This document shows, piece by piece, positions 36,206-44,949 of a stretch of 64,000 bases of DNA. This stretch comes from VXRD01 sp965232265 (GTDB lineage: Bacteria; Latescibacterota; UBA2968): contig CBDDPH010000002.1 in the NCBI GenBank assembly GCA_965232265.1, positions 2,170,001 through 2,234,000 on the forward strand. Direction: 5' to 3'. A model generated the notes under the pieces. It had not been told where the DNA came from. It saw nothing but the letters and a program-made list of their open reading frames with translations, and did no database searches. Both the position numbers and the translations under genes were made by a program. Within the stretch, counting starts at the first letter, position 1, and the number at the start of each line of letters is the position of its first letter.

Positions 36206-37018
36206 CTATTTGTCTGAAGGAACTCGGGGGCGTTTAAATTCTTTTAGATAGAGAGAATCGACGGTGGCCTGAAGGGTCGTAAGTGCCCGCTGATGGTCAC
36301 CGGATTGTTGTAAGAGACGGCTGGCTATCTGGCGTGCGTTGTCGGCGTTGTCCTGTGCGCGTTGGAGATCGCTTCTCAGAACTGTAATTTGACGCTTTTG
36401 TACATCTATTCGCTCGTTGGCGCGGTCGAGCTTTTGTTGGGTATTTCGCAATATCTCGCGGATTTGGGCGTGTTGTGCTTCTTCGCGTTTGAGTCGATTT
36501 TGGGTTGATGCGTGGAGCGATCTTTCGGTGTTGAGGCTATCCAGATAGGCGCGGTGTGCGAGCGTTTCCCGATTTAAGTCGCTTTGTGTGAGGCGCAATT
36601 GTTCGCGTGTGCCGTCGCGTTCTTTGCGGGTGCGTTGGTGATGTGCGATTTCGTTGGATAGTTTGCCGCGCACTTCGACTTCAGATCCGGTGAGTCTCGC
36701 TTTTTCATTGATTTGGGACATGAGGCGGTCGGTTTGTTCGCCGAGTCGCTCGCGGAAAGCCGTGAGTTCTTGCTGGAACCGCGCCTGGGTATTTTCAAGG
36801 GTTTGCTCCTGGCGCGTGAGCGAGGTTTGCAAGATCAGGATCAGAAAGGTGATGACAATGACAGATGCGTAGGCCAAAAAGCCGTAGAGCCAGCGGCTTT
36901 CAAGGCGAAAGAAGGATTTGCCTTCAATTTTGTCGCGGTCTGAAAGTTGAAAAACAATGTACACACCTGCGCCGAGTAGTATGAGTGCGCCGAGTGTGGA
37001 GAGGAGGATGATTTTCAT
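36206..37018 (-). CDS. Membrane protein with long coiled coil
   Basis: Two membrane helices lie near the N-terminus (IILLSTLGALILLGAGVYIV and LYGFLAYASVIVITFLILIL). About 170 residues of coiled coil follow, rich in Q, R, E and A (LTRQEQTLENTQARFQQEL onward). No catalytic motif. It begins the RND gene set, 20 bp before the adaptor start, so may be a structural partner of the pump, or simply co-transcribed. Confidence 0.6.
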   Translation of the reverse strand: MKIILLSTLGALILLGAGVYIVFQLSDRDKIEGKSFFRLESRWLYGFLAYASVIVITFLILILQTSLTRQEQTLENTQARFQQELTAFRERLGEQTDRLMSQINEKARLTGSEVEVRGKLSNEIAHHQRTRKERDGTREQLRLTQSDLNRETLAHRAYLDSLNTERSLHASTQNRLKREEAQHAQIREILRNTQQKLDRANERIDVQKRQITVLRSDLQRAQDNADNARQIASRLLQQSGDHQRALTTLQATVDSLYLKEFKRPRVPSDK

Positions 37019-37119
37019 AGTTGATTCTCATTGTGAGCTAATAAGCGGTGGGCAACTTTCCAAGAAGATCGTTTGAATATTGTAAATAGCAAGGTTTTGG
37101 CTTTAGAAGCAAGCAGAAA

Positions 37120-37154
37120 TAAAAAAGAGCGTCGGCACAATTTGCCGACGCTCT
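37120..37154 (-). terminator. Terminator of the sigma-factor gene
   Basis: A perfect 12-bp stem AGAGCGTCGGCA/TGCCGACGCTCT has a 5-nt loop and six Ts on the minus strand, 51 bp beyond the sigma-gene stop. Confidence 0.9.
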
Positions 37155-37205
37155 GATTTGGTTGGGGATATTTTTTATGAGACAAGCGGTGTGTAATTTC
37201 TCACT

Positions 37206-38195
37206 TTAACTGCAATAGGTGGCGAGTCGCTTGCTGTGGATGGGATGCCGCAGCCGATTGAGTGCCTCTTCTTTGAGTTGGCGAACCCGTTCTCTGCTCA
37301 CCCCCAGTTTGTCGCCTATCTGTTGATAGGTCGCGGGTTTTGAACTGCTGACTTCGGGGCGTTCCTGCGGATCGCTGAAACCGTAATAAAGATGTAGAAT
37401 TTGCCGGTCTCGATCGGGCAAGGCATTGAGCGCGTTGTGTATATCATTGTGCATCGCGTCTTGAATATAGGCGTCTTCGGGAGACAATATTTCGGGATCG
37501 GACAGGGTTTCTTGCAGGGCGACTGCGTGCGGTGCGGAGTTTGTGGCGTCATCGTACATCGGGGTATCCAGCGACAGGGTGTTATGGGCAGATTCGAGGG
37601 TGTGCGTAACTTTTTCGAGGGGCAGATCAGCCTCTCGGGCGAGTTCATCGGCATCGGGTTGTCGGTTGAGGTGTTGCGTCATGTCGGCTTCGACTTTACG
37701 CAATTTGTTGAGGTCGTTGACGACGTTGCCGGGAATCCGGATGGATCGGGTTTGAACTTCGAGGGCTTTGAGGATGTTTTGCCGGATCCACCAGACTGCG
37801 TAAGTGATGAACTTGTAACCTTTTTCGGGTTTGAATTTGCGAGCGGCAGTCATAAGTCCCATGTTGCCTTCGTTGATGAGATCGGCCAGGGGAAGCCCTT
37901 GATTCACAAAATTTTTGGCAACGTGAATGACAAAGCGCAGGTTGCTGGTGATGAGCTTTTCACGGGCTTTCTCCCCAGCTTGCCGAGCGCGAGCACTCGC
38001 ACCAAGCAGGTTGCCCAGAGCAATTTGCTCTGTCAGTGCTCTTTCTTCATCTGGCGTGAGCAGTGGATGTCGTTCGATCTCCTTGTAGTAATAGGCGAGA
38101 GAGGGTTCATTGCCCACATAGGGCGATGTGCAAACTGGGGCTTTGCGAAGAGCCTGCTGGACGGGTCTGGGGTGTTGGTTCATTTCGGCAATCAC
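37206..38195 (-). CDS. RNA polymerase sigma factor, RpoD/SigA family (group 2-like)
   Basis: Recognises -35 and -10 elements and opens promoter DNA. The 329-residue protein has region 1.2 (SLAYYYKEIERHPLLTPDEE), region 2 (NLRFVIHVAKNFVNQGLPLADLINEGN and YAVWWIRQNILKALEVQTR), region 3 and region 4 (VSRERVRQLKEEALNRLRHP). Region 1.1 is missing, as in group 2 sigmas or short primary sigmas. GTG 38195 follows AAGGAGG with a tight 4-nt spacing; an ATG four codons on is the alternative. Its promoter carries a GAAC-N4-GTTC palindrome. Confidence 0.93.
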   Translation of the reverse strand: MIAEMNQHPRPVQQALRKAPVCTSPYVGNEPSLAYYYKEIERHPLLTPDEERALTEQIALGNLLGASARARQAGEKAREKLITSNLRFVIHVAKNFVNQGLPLADLINEGNMGLMTAARKFKPEKGYKFITYAVWWIRQNILKALEVQTRSIRIPGNVVNDLNKLRKVEADMTQHLNRQPDADELAREADLPLEKVTHTLESAHNTLSLDTPMYDDATNSAPHAVALQETLSDPEILSPEDAYIQDAMHNDIHNALNALPDRDRQILHLYYGFSDPQERPEVSSSKPATYQQIGDKLGVSRERVRQLKEEALNRLRHPIHSKRLATYCS

Positions 38196-38275
38196 GTTTC
38201 CTCCTTATGATGTTCTGAGGCTCTATACCCTGTGCGAAAGATCTGTCTGATTTGGCCTCAGTTATGACTGTGAAG

Positions 38276-38304
38276 AATATAGTGAACATTCGTTCATAAG
38301 TCAA
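38276..38304 (-). promoter_or_regulatory. Sigma-gene promoter with operator-like palindrome in the spacer
   Basis: On the minus strand TTGACT (38304-38299) and TATATT (38281-38276) are separated by exactly 17 bp, a near-consensus housekeeping promoter. The spacer holds TGAACGAATGTTCA, a palindrome of the GAAC-N4-GTTC form known for LexA boxes of Firmicutes and Actinobacteria. A bound repressor would block polymerase. The transcript start would lie near 38270 with a leader of about 75 nt. Confidence 0.65.
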
Positions 38305-38311
38305 GAAAAAA

Positions 38312-38354
38312 ATAACGCAATAAACTATTGTTTATAAATAATTTATTGCGTTAT
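38312..38354. promoter_or_regulatory. 13-bp inverted repeat upstream of the sigma promoter
   Basis: ATAACGCAATAAA and TTTATTGCGTTAT are perfect inverted arms around a 17-nt AT-rich loop, beginning 8 bp upstream of the -35. The next gene, queD, ends at 38415 on the same strand, so it could also act as a terminator for queD, although no clean T run follows on the minus strand beyond TTTTTTTC. Confidence 0.55.
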
Positions 38355-38414
38355 ATAAAAAATATGTGCAGTATTTTGTGCAGTATAGTAAAAAATCCCG
38401 TTCAGGTGTATAGA

Positions 38415-38867
38415 TCAGCCATCCACGAGTTCGTATATGCCCGAGTTTTTCATGTTTTCGCGGGTTTCAACTTTATAGACCCAGCATCGGTTTTGGGTCA
38501 TGTCGCGCACGAGTTTATCGGCATAGTCAAAGACGTATTTTGATGACGCTTCCATGCCGACGTTGGGCATAATTCGCAGATCGACCAGACCCCGGCGGTG
38601 CATTTCTTCAAAAAATTCGCGTTCGGGATCATTTTCGTTGATGAGCATGGTGTGGTCAAACATGTGCTCCAACCACGCTTTGAGCTTTTTGAGCTTGCTA
38701 AAATCCACGACAAAGTGGTTTTCGTCGAGTTCGTTGCAGGTAAAATAAAACGTGATCTCGCGGTTGTATCCGTGAATAAAGCGACAGTGTCCGTCGTGGT
38801 ACCCCTGACGATGGGCACAGGGCAGATCGCGATAGGTTTTTGTCGATGAAAATTTTCCCTTTCCCAT
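38415..38867 (-). CDS. queD: 6-carboxytetrahydropterin synthase (QueD) homologue
   Basis: QueD makes 6-carboxy-tetrahydropterin from dihydroneopterin triphosphate in queuosine and 7-deazaguanine synthesis. The 150-residue length fits. His19, Cys28 and His32 are at the active-site and zinc positions (CAHR, GHC, IHGYN). The usual HGHN motif reads HGYN, so the third zinc ligand is Tyr here; this variation occurs in some QueD-like groups and may change activity. FDHTMLIN also fits. No other que gene is nearby. Confidence 0.8.
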   Translation of the reverse strand: MGKGKFSSTKTYRDLPCAHRQGYHDGHCRFIHGYNREITFYFTCNELDENHFVVDFSKLKKLKAWLEHMFDHTMLINENDPEREFFEEMHRRGLVDLRIMPNVGMEASSKYVFDYADKLVRDMTQNRCWVYKVETRENMKNSGIYELVDG

Positions 38868-38984
38868 GGGACGTCCTTTGAAGTGTAATCCGCAGATGAA
38901 TGTAGATAAAAAAGAGGGGTTATAGAGTGTGAAGTGTGATGATGTAGTGGGGCGGTGTTGGGTGGTTTTCTAACTTCTCACTTC

Positions 38985-39704
38985 CTACTTCATCCTTCTA
39001 GTTCCGTCTTGTGGGGCGTAGCCCAATGCTTCCTTGGTGCTATCAATTCCGAGATAGGATTTTTTGTGATCAGATACGCCGTGTACAATGGCAAAGTCGG
39101 TATCTGCTTCCACGCATTTTTGAAAAAGTTGCGCGGTATCTCTGGGGCTGATGAGCATGCTGGTTTTGTCTGGGTCGTAAATTTCATCGGCATTCCATCT
39201 CGGGCCGCCCAGGCGCACACAGATACAGGATAGTCCATGGGTTTCGGAATATACCCGCGCAAGGGCTTCGCCCCAGCATTTGGTGGCGCCATAGACATTG
39301 GTGGGAAATACGGGTACATCCCATTCGATGGAGGAATCGTCCGGGTAGCCCAACACAGCATTGACCGAACTGGCAAAAACAATGCGTTTGCAACCACCCA
39401 GGTGTGCGGCGTGAAAGGCGTTGTATGCGCCAATAATGTTGAGGTTGAGCAAGGTTTCGTAAAAGTCGGCACGCGGACTGCGATCGGCTGCGAGATGGAT
39501 GACTGTGTGAATGCCTCGGCAAGCCGCTTGAAATTCGTGGAGATTGGTAATATCCATCTGGACAAATTCTTCGTGATCTGCAAGATTTTCAACCGGGTTC
39601 ACATCTGCAAGCCGAAGGCGATAGGTCGCGCCCCAATGCTGGCGCAACATGCCGGCGACAAAGCCCGCACCACCTGTGATGAGGATGTGTTTTTGTTCGG
39701 ACAT
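38985..39704 (-). CDS. NAD-dependent epimerase/dehydratase (extended SDR)
   Basis: ATG 39704 begins MSEQKHILITGGAGFVAGML with the G-x-x-G-x-x-G NAD site. The open frame extends far upstream into the next gene and is not used. The active-site Y-x-x-x-K is in NVYGATKCWGEAL, and Ser is in VFASSVNAVLG. Length 239 is short for an epimerase, so it may be a uronate dehydrogenase-like SDR or another sugar oxidoreductase. Two upstream genes, DUF6785 membrane protein and PhyH, lie in the same operon. Confidence 0.85.
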   Translation of the reverse strand: MSEQKHILITGGAGFVAGMLRQHWGATYRLRLADVNPVENLADHEEFVQMDITNLHEFQAACRGIHTVIHLAADRSPRADFYETLLNLNIIGAYNAFHAAHLGGCKRIVFASSVNAVLGYPDDSSIEWDVPVFPTNVYGATKCWGEALARVYSETHGLSCICVRLGGPRWNADEIYDPDKTSMLISPRDTAQLFQKCVEADTDFAIVHGVSDHKKSYLGIDSTKEALGYAPQDGTRRMK

Positions 39705-39732
39705 GAGAAACCTTTCTGTAGTAGTCCCAGGC

Positions 39733-41727
39733 CTACCATCCATGTGTCCAGTGCCCACCTGTTGGGAACCATAAGAGATCGACAATAGACGAAACGATGA
39801 CGCCGGTGACATAGCCCACTGGCAGGCCAATAAAATAAGGTGCTGCGCGGCGGTACAGGGCGATGCCGCCGATGCGCAGGAAAAGTGATTTGGCCGCCCA
39901 GGTGAGAAAAATGGAGAAGCTGTAAATTCTTGGACCAGAGGTATTTTGAAAGGCGAGGCCAATCGGGTGCAGGGGCCACCAGGGCAGGCGGCTTCGCAAG
40001 CCGATGAGCACGAGTGCTTCAAAGATGCCAATGAACCATACGGCCAGTTTATAGGGATCAAAAACGGTTTTTTGTTCGTTGAGAATGTGGTTGGTCATGT
40101 TGCTGTAGAGGCGGACCGAGGCCGAGTTTGATCGGCCGGAAAATGGGGCTGTGTGCAGATTTTGTCCCCCGTGGGCATAAGCCAAATAGATAATAAAGAT
40201 GAAGGATGCGAGCAAGCCCACAGTGAAGGCGAGCGCGGCGATACGGGCCATGCGGGCGTTTGGCGTTGCGCCGTGCAATTTCAGGTGGTGGGGTAGCGCG
40301 GGCCATGCGGGAATGCGCGTGTTGCCAAAGAAGGCGCTGGAGTTGACAAATTCAGTACCCACAAAGTCCGAGGGGGTCAAGTTGGCAGTGCCTGTAAAGG
40401 TATAGACCATGCCCCCGCCCTTACCATATATGGGTAGAAGATGAGGAAAACCACTGGCGGCCGTGAATTTGGCGACGGTGAAATATGCCGTGTAGAGCAG
40501 CGCGGTTTGCAAGAGTGCAATGGGTATGGACATGCCCATCGCGTTCATCCAGCCGATGATGAAGGCGGTTGATAGAACAAAGCCGATAAACGCCATGCGG
40601 TAGGATATAACGCCGTCGTTATGAACAGACTGTCGGCCTTCTACGACAGCTCGCCAGACACGAGACAGGTGTCCCCGAGCGGCCCAAACAGACCAGAGTG
40701 CCAATAAAACAAGGGCGCCGTGGCTTTCGAGATTGATGATTTCGGATGATTTTGCCTGCTGGTTGGCCAAGCCCAGGGTGAAGCCCGTGCGGTCCATAAT
40801 GCCGAGTTTGACTATGGCGACGAGGCGCAAAACCCAAAAACTGAAGAGGATGTCGAGATTGCAGAAGTAGGTGAGGCCGACTACCGGGGGCAAGATGCGA
40901 AGGTAAATGGGCGGAAAGTCGCGGGCGAGGTCGATTTGTTTGCTCAGGTACCCGGCATAGATGGTGATGCGCGGCAAGCCCGTGGCGAAATAACCGAAGA
41001 TATTCCACGCGAAGACGCCAAAAACAGTGAAAAAACCCGCCCAGAAAATTTTGTTGCGAAAAATATCGGGGATGCGCCCGGGGTGATCAAAACCAGAGGT
41101 GAGTTCTACGGCAAATTGCGCGAGCGGAAAGGCGAGTCGCTCGTGGTTTTCCCACTGGCGTTGGAAGAGAATACACAAGCACAATCCCGCTGTAAAAACG
41201 GCCAATGAGATGGCGGTCCACCAGAATAGGGGTTGCAACCAACCCGCCCAGGGGATGGAATGATATGGCGGCAATCCGTCGTAGAAAGGGCGAATGACCG
41301 CAGGCGATACGTCTGGCAGGGTCCACCATGGCAAGATGTCAAAGATAATTTCGGTCCAGCGATTTTCAGGTGACGCATAATAGGTGGGCACGGCCATTGT
41401 GCTCGTCCAATAAGCTGCCCAACCTTCGAGGGGAATAACGCCCGCGATCCAGGACATGCTGTAGATGACCAGCAGTTCGGTGCCCGAAAGAGCCGCTTTG
41501 GGCCAGAAGATTTTGAGACCGATATTGGCAAATAACCAGAGTACAAAGGGCAGCAACATGGCCATGGGGTATTGCGATTTGACCAGGGATGACGATCCCA
41601 TCACCAGCCCGGCGTGATCGGTGTACACGTTGAGGGCAATGGCAGTGAGTGCGCCAAAGAACACAGAGCGCCCTGTGATGCGCGAGGGAATGTGTTTTTG
41701 TTGGGGAGATGTTGCAGCCATGGTCAT
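39733..41727 (-). CDS. Large multi-pass membrane protein (DUF6785/DUF6784 type)
   Basis: The 664-residue protein has about 14 hydrophobic helices, starting SVFFGALTAIALNVYTDHAGLV and FVLWLFANIGLKIFW. A loop carries WTEIIFDILPWWTLPD, and the C-terminal part PVGYVTGVIVSSIVDLLWFPTGGHW is characteristic of this domain pair in Planctomycetes and Latescibacteria. It looks transporter-like (OPT-like layout), substrate unknown. The ATGA overlap with the upstream PhyH gene indicates coupling, so uptake and oxidation of a common compound is a fair inference. Confidence 0.75.
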   Translation of the reverse strand: MTMAATSPQQKHIPSRITGRSVFFGALTAIALNVYTDHAGLVMGSSSLVKSQYPMAMLLPFVLWLFANIGLKIFWPKAALSGTELLVIYSMSWIAGVIPLEGWAAYWTSTMAVPTYYASPENRWTEIIFDILPWWTLPDVSPAVIRPFYDGLPPYHSIPWAGWLQPLFWWTAISLAVFTAGLCLCILFQRQWENHERLAFPLAQFAVELTSGFDHPGRIPDIFRNKIFWAGFFTVFGVFAWNIFGYFATGLPRITIYAGYLSKQIDLARDFPPIYLRILPPVVGLTYFCNLDILFSFWVLRLVAIVKLGIMDRTGFTLGLANQQAKSSEIINLESHGALVLLALWSVWAARGHLSRVWRAVVEGRQSVHNDGVISYRMAFIGFVLSTAFIIGWMNAMGMSIPIALLQTALLYTAYFTVAKFTAASGFPHLLPIYGKGGGMVYTFTGTANLTPSDFVGTEFVNSSAFFGNTRIPAWPALPHHLKLHGATPNARMARIAALAFTVGLLASFIFIIYLAYAHGGQNLHTAPFSGRSNSASVRLYSNMTNHILNEQKTVFDPYKLAVWFIGIFEALVLIGLRSRLPWWPLHPIGLAFQNTSGPRIYSFSIFLTWAAKSLFLRIGGIALYRRAAPYFIGLPVGYVTGVIVSSIVDLLWFPTGGHWTHGW

Positions 41728-42497
41728 GGCCGGATTCCAAATGCTTTGTTGTAAATATTGGAGACTTCGTTGAGGTTGCCGTAAAAGGCGCGTACTTCGG
41801 GGTCTTCGTGGTCGCGCCAGAAGATGGGGGGGATGACGGAGTCATTGGCCAGGTATTTGCGGTCGCGGTGTCCGTAGTAGATTTGCAGGGTTTTGCGGTC
41901 GCATTTCGTCGGTCGCGTGGTAGCTGTGTGTAGTGCCGCGACATTAAAGAGACAGACCGTGCCTGCAGGTCCGTGAATATCGGCGATGCCGCCGCGTTTG
42001 AGTTGTGCCTCGTTATCTTCGAGCGCGGGTTCATAGACCGATTCGGGAGAGAGTGAGAAGCAGTGGGTGTCTGCACCCACGTCTGTTAGATAGAGCATGA
42101 GCTGGATATAGTCCATTCGGAATGGATGCTCGTCCCAGTGTGGGCGGTCTCGATGCCAACTGCGGTGTGGTTCGCCGTCGTAAGGGGGCATGTAACGCGC
42201 ACCAATTTCGCCAAAGCAAACCGGTCCTCCCATGAGTTGTTCGATTGCAGCGAGGATTTTTGGGTGGCGGATCACGCGGTCAAATTCGGGCGTGGTGACG
42301 AGCGCGTCGTAATTGGCCTGCTGGTGGTAGCCATAGGGATGCCAGCGAAATCTAAATTGATCGCGGTCATGGTCGAATAGGGCGATAAATTCATCGCGCT
42401 CGTCATCGGTGAGCAAATCGGTGCGTACGATATACCCGTGGCGTCGGAAATAATCGACTTCGACTTCGTTGAGGATGGGTTCGGTGGGATTGGACAT
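41724..42497 (-). CDS. Phytanoyl-CoA dioxygenase (PhyH) family protein
   Basis: ATG 42497 (MSNPTEPILNEVEVDYFRRHG) is used; the longer frame runs into unrelated sequence. The metal triad is HRD in SWHRDRPHWDEH and a distal His in LFNVAALHTATTRPT, with a typical RHGYIVRTDLLTDDE N-terminus. The 257-residue length is typical. It leads the PhyH/DUF6785/SDR operon. Confidence 0.88.
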   Translation of the reverse strand: MSNPTEPILNEVEVDYFRRHGYIVRTDLLTDDERDEFIALFDHDRDQFRFRWHPYGYHQQANYDALVTTPEFDRVIRHPKILAAIEQLMGGPVCFGEIGARYMPPYDGEPHRSWHRDRPHWDEHPFRMDYIQLMLYLTDVGADTHCFSLSPESVYEPALEDNEAQLKRGGIADIHGPAGTVCLFNVAALHTATTRPTKCDRKTLQIYYGHRDRKYLANDSVIPPIFWRDHEDPEVRAFYGNLNEVSNIYNKAFGIRP

Positions 42498-42519
42498 TGA
42501 CGGTATTTCCTTTGAGCAG

Positions 42520-42930
42520 TCAGACGTGCCAAATATCGCGAATCGGCAACTGATGGTAGTTCCGCGACTTGAAAAATTTATCAAACTCAATTGTGGAAGG
42601 AAACTCAACGGTGATTTCGTTTTCCAATCTTTGCAGGACTTTGTCGCCTATTCGTGTTGCCGCTCTTCCCAGTAAGGCTTTTTCGTACCACACATCAAGC
42701 TCTTCTTCTGTTATTACGCTTTGAATTCTGTTTGCACCACCAAATTGTCGCAATACAGAAATTAGAACGTCTTTCTCGCACGCTTTGCAAACAATGATGA
42801 TTCTATCGGCTGAAATGTTATTAGAAATATCCTCTGCCATTTCGGGCGTCAGGGATAGATGCTTTATTTGAATAGCGACGCCAAAATTTGCCCACATATC
42901 CAGGCTTCGTTTTGCAGCGCGATTGTCCAT
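42520..42930 (-). pseudogene. C-terminal fragment of a type II restriction enzyme (HaeII-like)
   Basis: The 136 residues begin MDNRAAKRSLDMWANFGVAIQIKHLSLTP and end IRDIWHV. The pattern QIKHLSLTPEMAEDI, SADRIIIVC and DVWYEKALLG resembles the C-terminal region of HaeII-type restriction endonucleases, normally about 350 residues long; this is recalled, not searched. The N-terminal two thirds are absent and no ribosome binding site precedes the start. It lies 22 bp after the broken methyltransferase, the usual position of a partner nuclease. Confidence 0.5.
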
Positions 42931-42951
42931 TAAGTATAAGTCCTGATGTTT

Positions 42952-43474
42952 TTATAAAAAGGTGAGTTGTTTCGCAGGAAGTTCTGGGCGTTTTCGTTGT
43001 ATCATAGCTTCCTGCATTTTCTCTGCAATCGCACGAATTACGGGAATGGTATATGATGTACCCCAGTTCTTGAAGATGTTCGCATATCACTCGAAAAGTT
43101 CTGCCTCTATCGTGGCTCACCAACTGCCTCACATTTTCAAGAAGAAATGCCTGTGGTTGCTTTGCTCTCAAAATCCGTTCTATATCAAAGAATAATGTGC
43201 CCCGCGTATCTTCAAATCCCTGTTTGTTGCCGATAATGCTAAACGGTTGGCAGGGGAAGCCCGCGAGTAAAATATCGTGTTCCGGAATCGCAGCTTCGTC
43301 AATTTTTGTAATATCGCCTGCTGGCATTTCACCAAAGTTGTGATAATAGGTCTGTTGCGCCGGTTCGTCCCACTCAGAGCTAAACACACAGGTGCCACCT
43401 GATTCTTCAAACGGAATACGCATCCCGCCAATGCCAGCAAACAAATCAATAAATGTCCAATTGCTCGTGTTCAT
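42952..43474 (-). pseudogene. DNA cytosine-5 methyltransferase with internal deletion
   Basis: ATG 43474 starts MNTSNWTFIDLFAGIGGMR (motif I). Motif IV is intact in LLAGFPCQPFSI with the catalytic Cys, and motif VI in AFLLENVRQL. After about residue 150 (EHLQELGY) the frame breaks. A different frame resumes with NWGTSYTIPVIRAIAEKM, the end of such enzymes (motif X region), to the stop at 42952. Motif VIII and the target-recognition domain are therefore deleted, and the protein is dead. With the neighbouring nuclease fragment it marks a decayed type II system. Confidence 0.75.
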
Positions 43475-43564
43475 ATTATGACATCTTCCATCTTTTTTCA
43501 CGCTAAAAAATAGTAGCGAGTAGCTACCCTGCACCAATACCAAATTGGGCGACGATAGACAGGC

Positions 43565-43589
43565 TGATCGCTGACTGCTGACCACTAAC
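43565..43589. repeat. CTGACTGCTGACCACT repeat
   Basis: A short run of degenerate heptamers (GCTGATCGCTGACTGCTGACCACTAACT) lies between the glycerate kinase stop and the broken methyltransferase. A close relative is at 60250-60285. Confidence 0.5.
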
Positions 43590-44933
43590 TCAGGCATTCC
43601 CGACCATTACCAGCGCGACATCTGCCACATTGGTTCCGGTTGCTCCGGTGATGATCAGGTCGTCCAGTGGTTTAAAAAAGTGGTAGGAATCATTGTTTTT
43701 TAAATGCGCGATCGCGGAAAGTCCCAGTGCCTCTGCTCGCGCTATGGTTTGTCCATCGGCTACGGCACCCGCGGCATCGGTTGGTCCATCGGTGCCATCG
43801 GTACCTCCGCTAAACAGTACAACATTGTCCCATCCGGCCAACTGAATCGCGCCCGATAGCGGAATTTCTTGATTGCGCCCGCCCTTGCCATCTCCGCGCA
43901 CCAGTACGGTTGTTTCTCCGCCGGCAATCACGCAGGCCGGTGCCGCAAGGGGCTGTCCAGATGTCACAATTTCTTTGGCAATACCCGCATATACATAAGC
44001 GACTTCTCTCGCTTCGCCCTCGACGCGCGTAGATAATACCAGGGTATTATACCCCAATTCCATTGCTTTGTTATGCGCCGCAGCGACGGCCAGGCCATTG
44101 CTGCCCACCACGAGATTTTGGACTCTGGACAGTGCCGCATCGCCGGGCTTGGGCGTATCTTCAATATCTCCGGCCAAACCGGCTTTTAGTCGCAACCGAA
44201 CACTTTCGGGTATTTTATCGACCAATTCGTATTTGTCCAGAATATCCATACACGTCTTAAATGTCGCGGTATCCGGCACTGTGGGGCCAGATGCAATGAC
44301 ATCCATGGGATCGCCAATTACATCTGACAACATCAGCGCGATAACGGTCGCGGGAAAAGCCGCACGCGCTAAACCCCCACCTTTTAAGCGCGACAGATGT
44401 TTGCGAATGGCATTGAGTTCTACAATATTTGCACCGCAGGCCAACAAGAGGCTCGTGGTCTCTTGCTTGTCCGCAAGCGTCAATCCGTCGGCAGGTGCGG
44501 GCGCGAGTGCCGAGCCACCACCGGAAATCAAACAAATCACCAGCGTGTTTTCATCCGCTTCTTCCAGCAGACGCACCATGCGTCCGACGCCTTCAACTCC
44601 CGATTCGTCGGGGACGGGATGGCCGCATTCCACGATGTCGATATGTTTTAAGGGCAATGCATGGTCGTATTTTGTATTCATAGAGCCACCGGAGATGCGA
44701 TTGCCCAATATGTCTTCCAGAGCTACGCCCATTTGCGGCGAGGCTTTGCCCGTGCCCACGACCAGGATGCGGTGGTAAACACTTAAATCATAATTTTGAT
44801 CGCCCACGCGCAAGATATCGCCATCCAGCGATACAAATTGCCGCACGCACTGTTCGGCATCAACTGCTTTGACTGCTGTATCAAAGATCTCACGCGCATG
44901 GGCGCGCATGGTTTTAACATCGTAAATACGCAT
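43590..44933 (-). CDS. Glycerate 2-kinase, MOFRL family (GckA type)
   Basis: Phosphorylates glycerate with ATP to 2-phosphoglycerate, feeding glycolysis. ATG 44933 (MRIYDVKTMRAHAREIFDTAVKA) follows the fit with family starts; the longer frame is not supported. Motifs include RILVVGTGKASPQMGVALE, VICLISGGGSALAPAP and VLVRGDGKGGRNQEIPL, typical of the type II glycerate kinase and MOFRL domain. Length 447 is normal. It lies 16 bp after the GWxTD gene on the same strand. Confidence 0.9.
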   Translation of the reverse strand: MRIYDVKTMRAHAREIFDTAVKAVDAEQCVRQFVSLDGDILRVGDQNYDLSVYHRILVVGTGKASPQMGVALEDILGNRISGGSMNTKYDHALPLKHIDIVECGHPVPDESGVEGVGRMVRLLEEADENTLVICLISGGGSALAPAPADGLTLADKQETTSLLLACGANIVELNAIRKHLSRLKGGGLARAAFPATVIALMLSDVIGDPMDVIASGPTVPDTATFKTCMDILDKYELVDKIPESVRLRLKAGLAGDIEDTPKPGDAALSRVQNLVVGSNGLAVAAAHNKAMELGYNTLVLSTRVEGEAREVAYVYAGIAKEIVTSGQPLAAPACVIAGGETTVLVRGDGKGGRNQEIPLSGAIQLAGWDNVVLFSGGTDGTDGPTDAAGAVADGQTIARAEALGLSAIAHLKNNDSYHFFKPLDDLIITGATGTNVADVALVMVGNA

Positions 44934-44949
44934 TGCATTTGCTCCTGTC

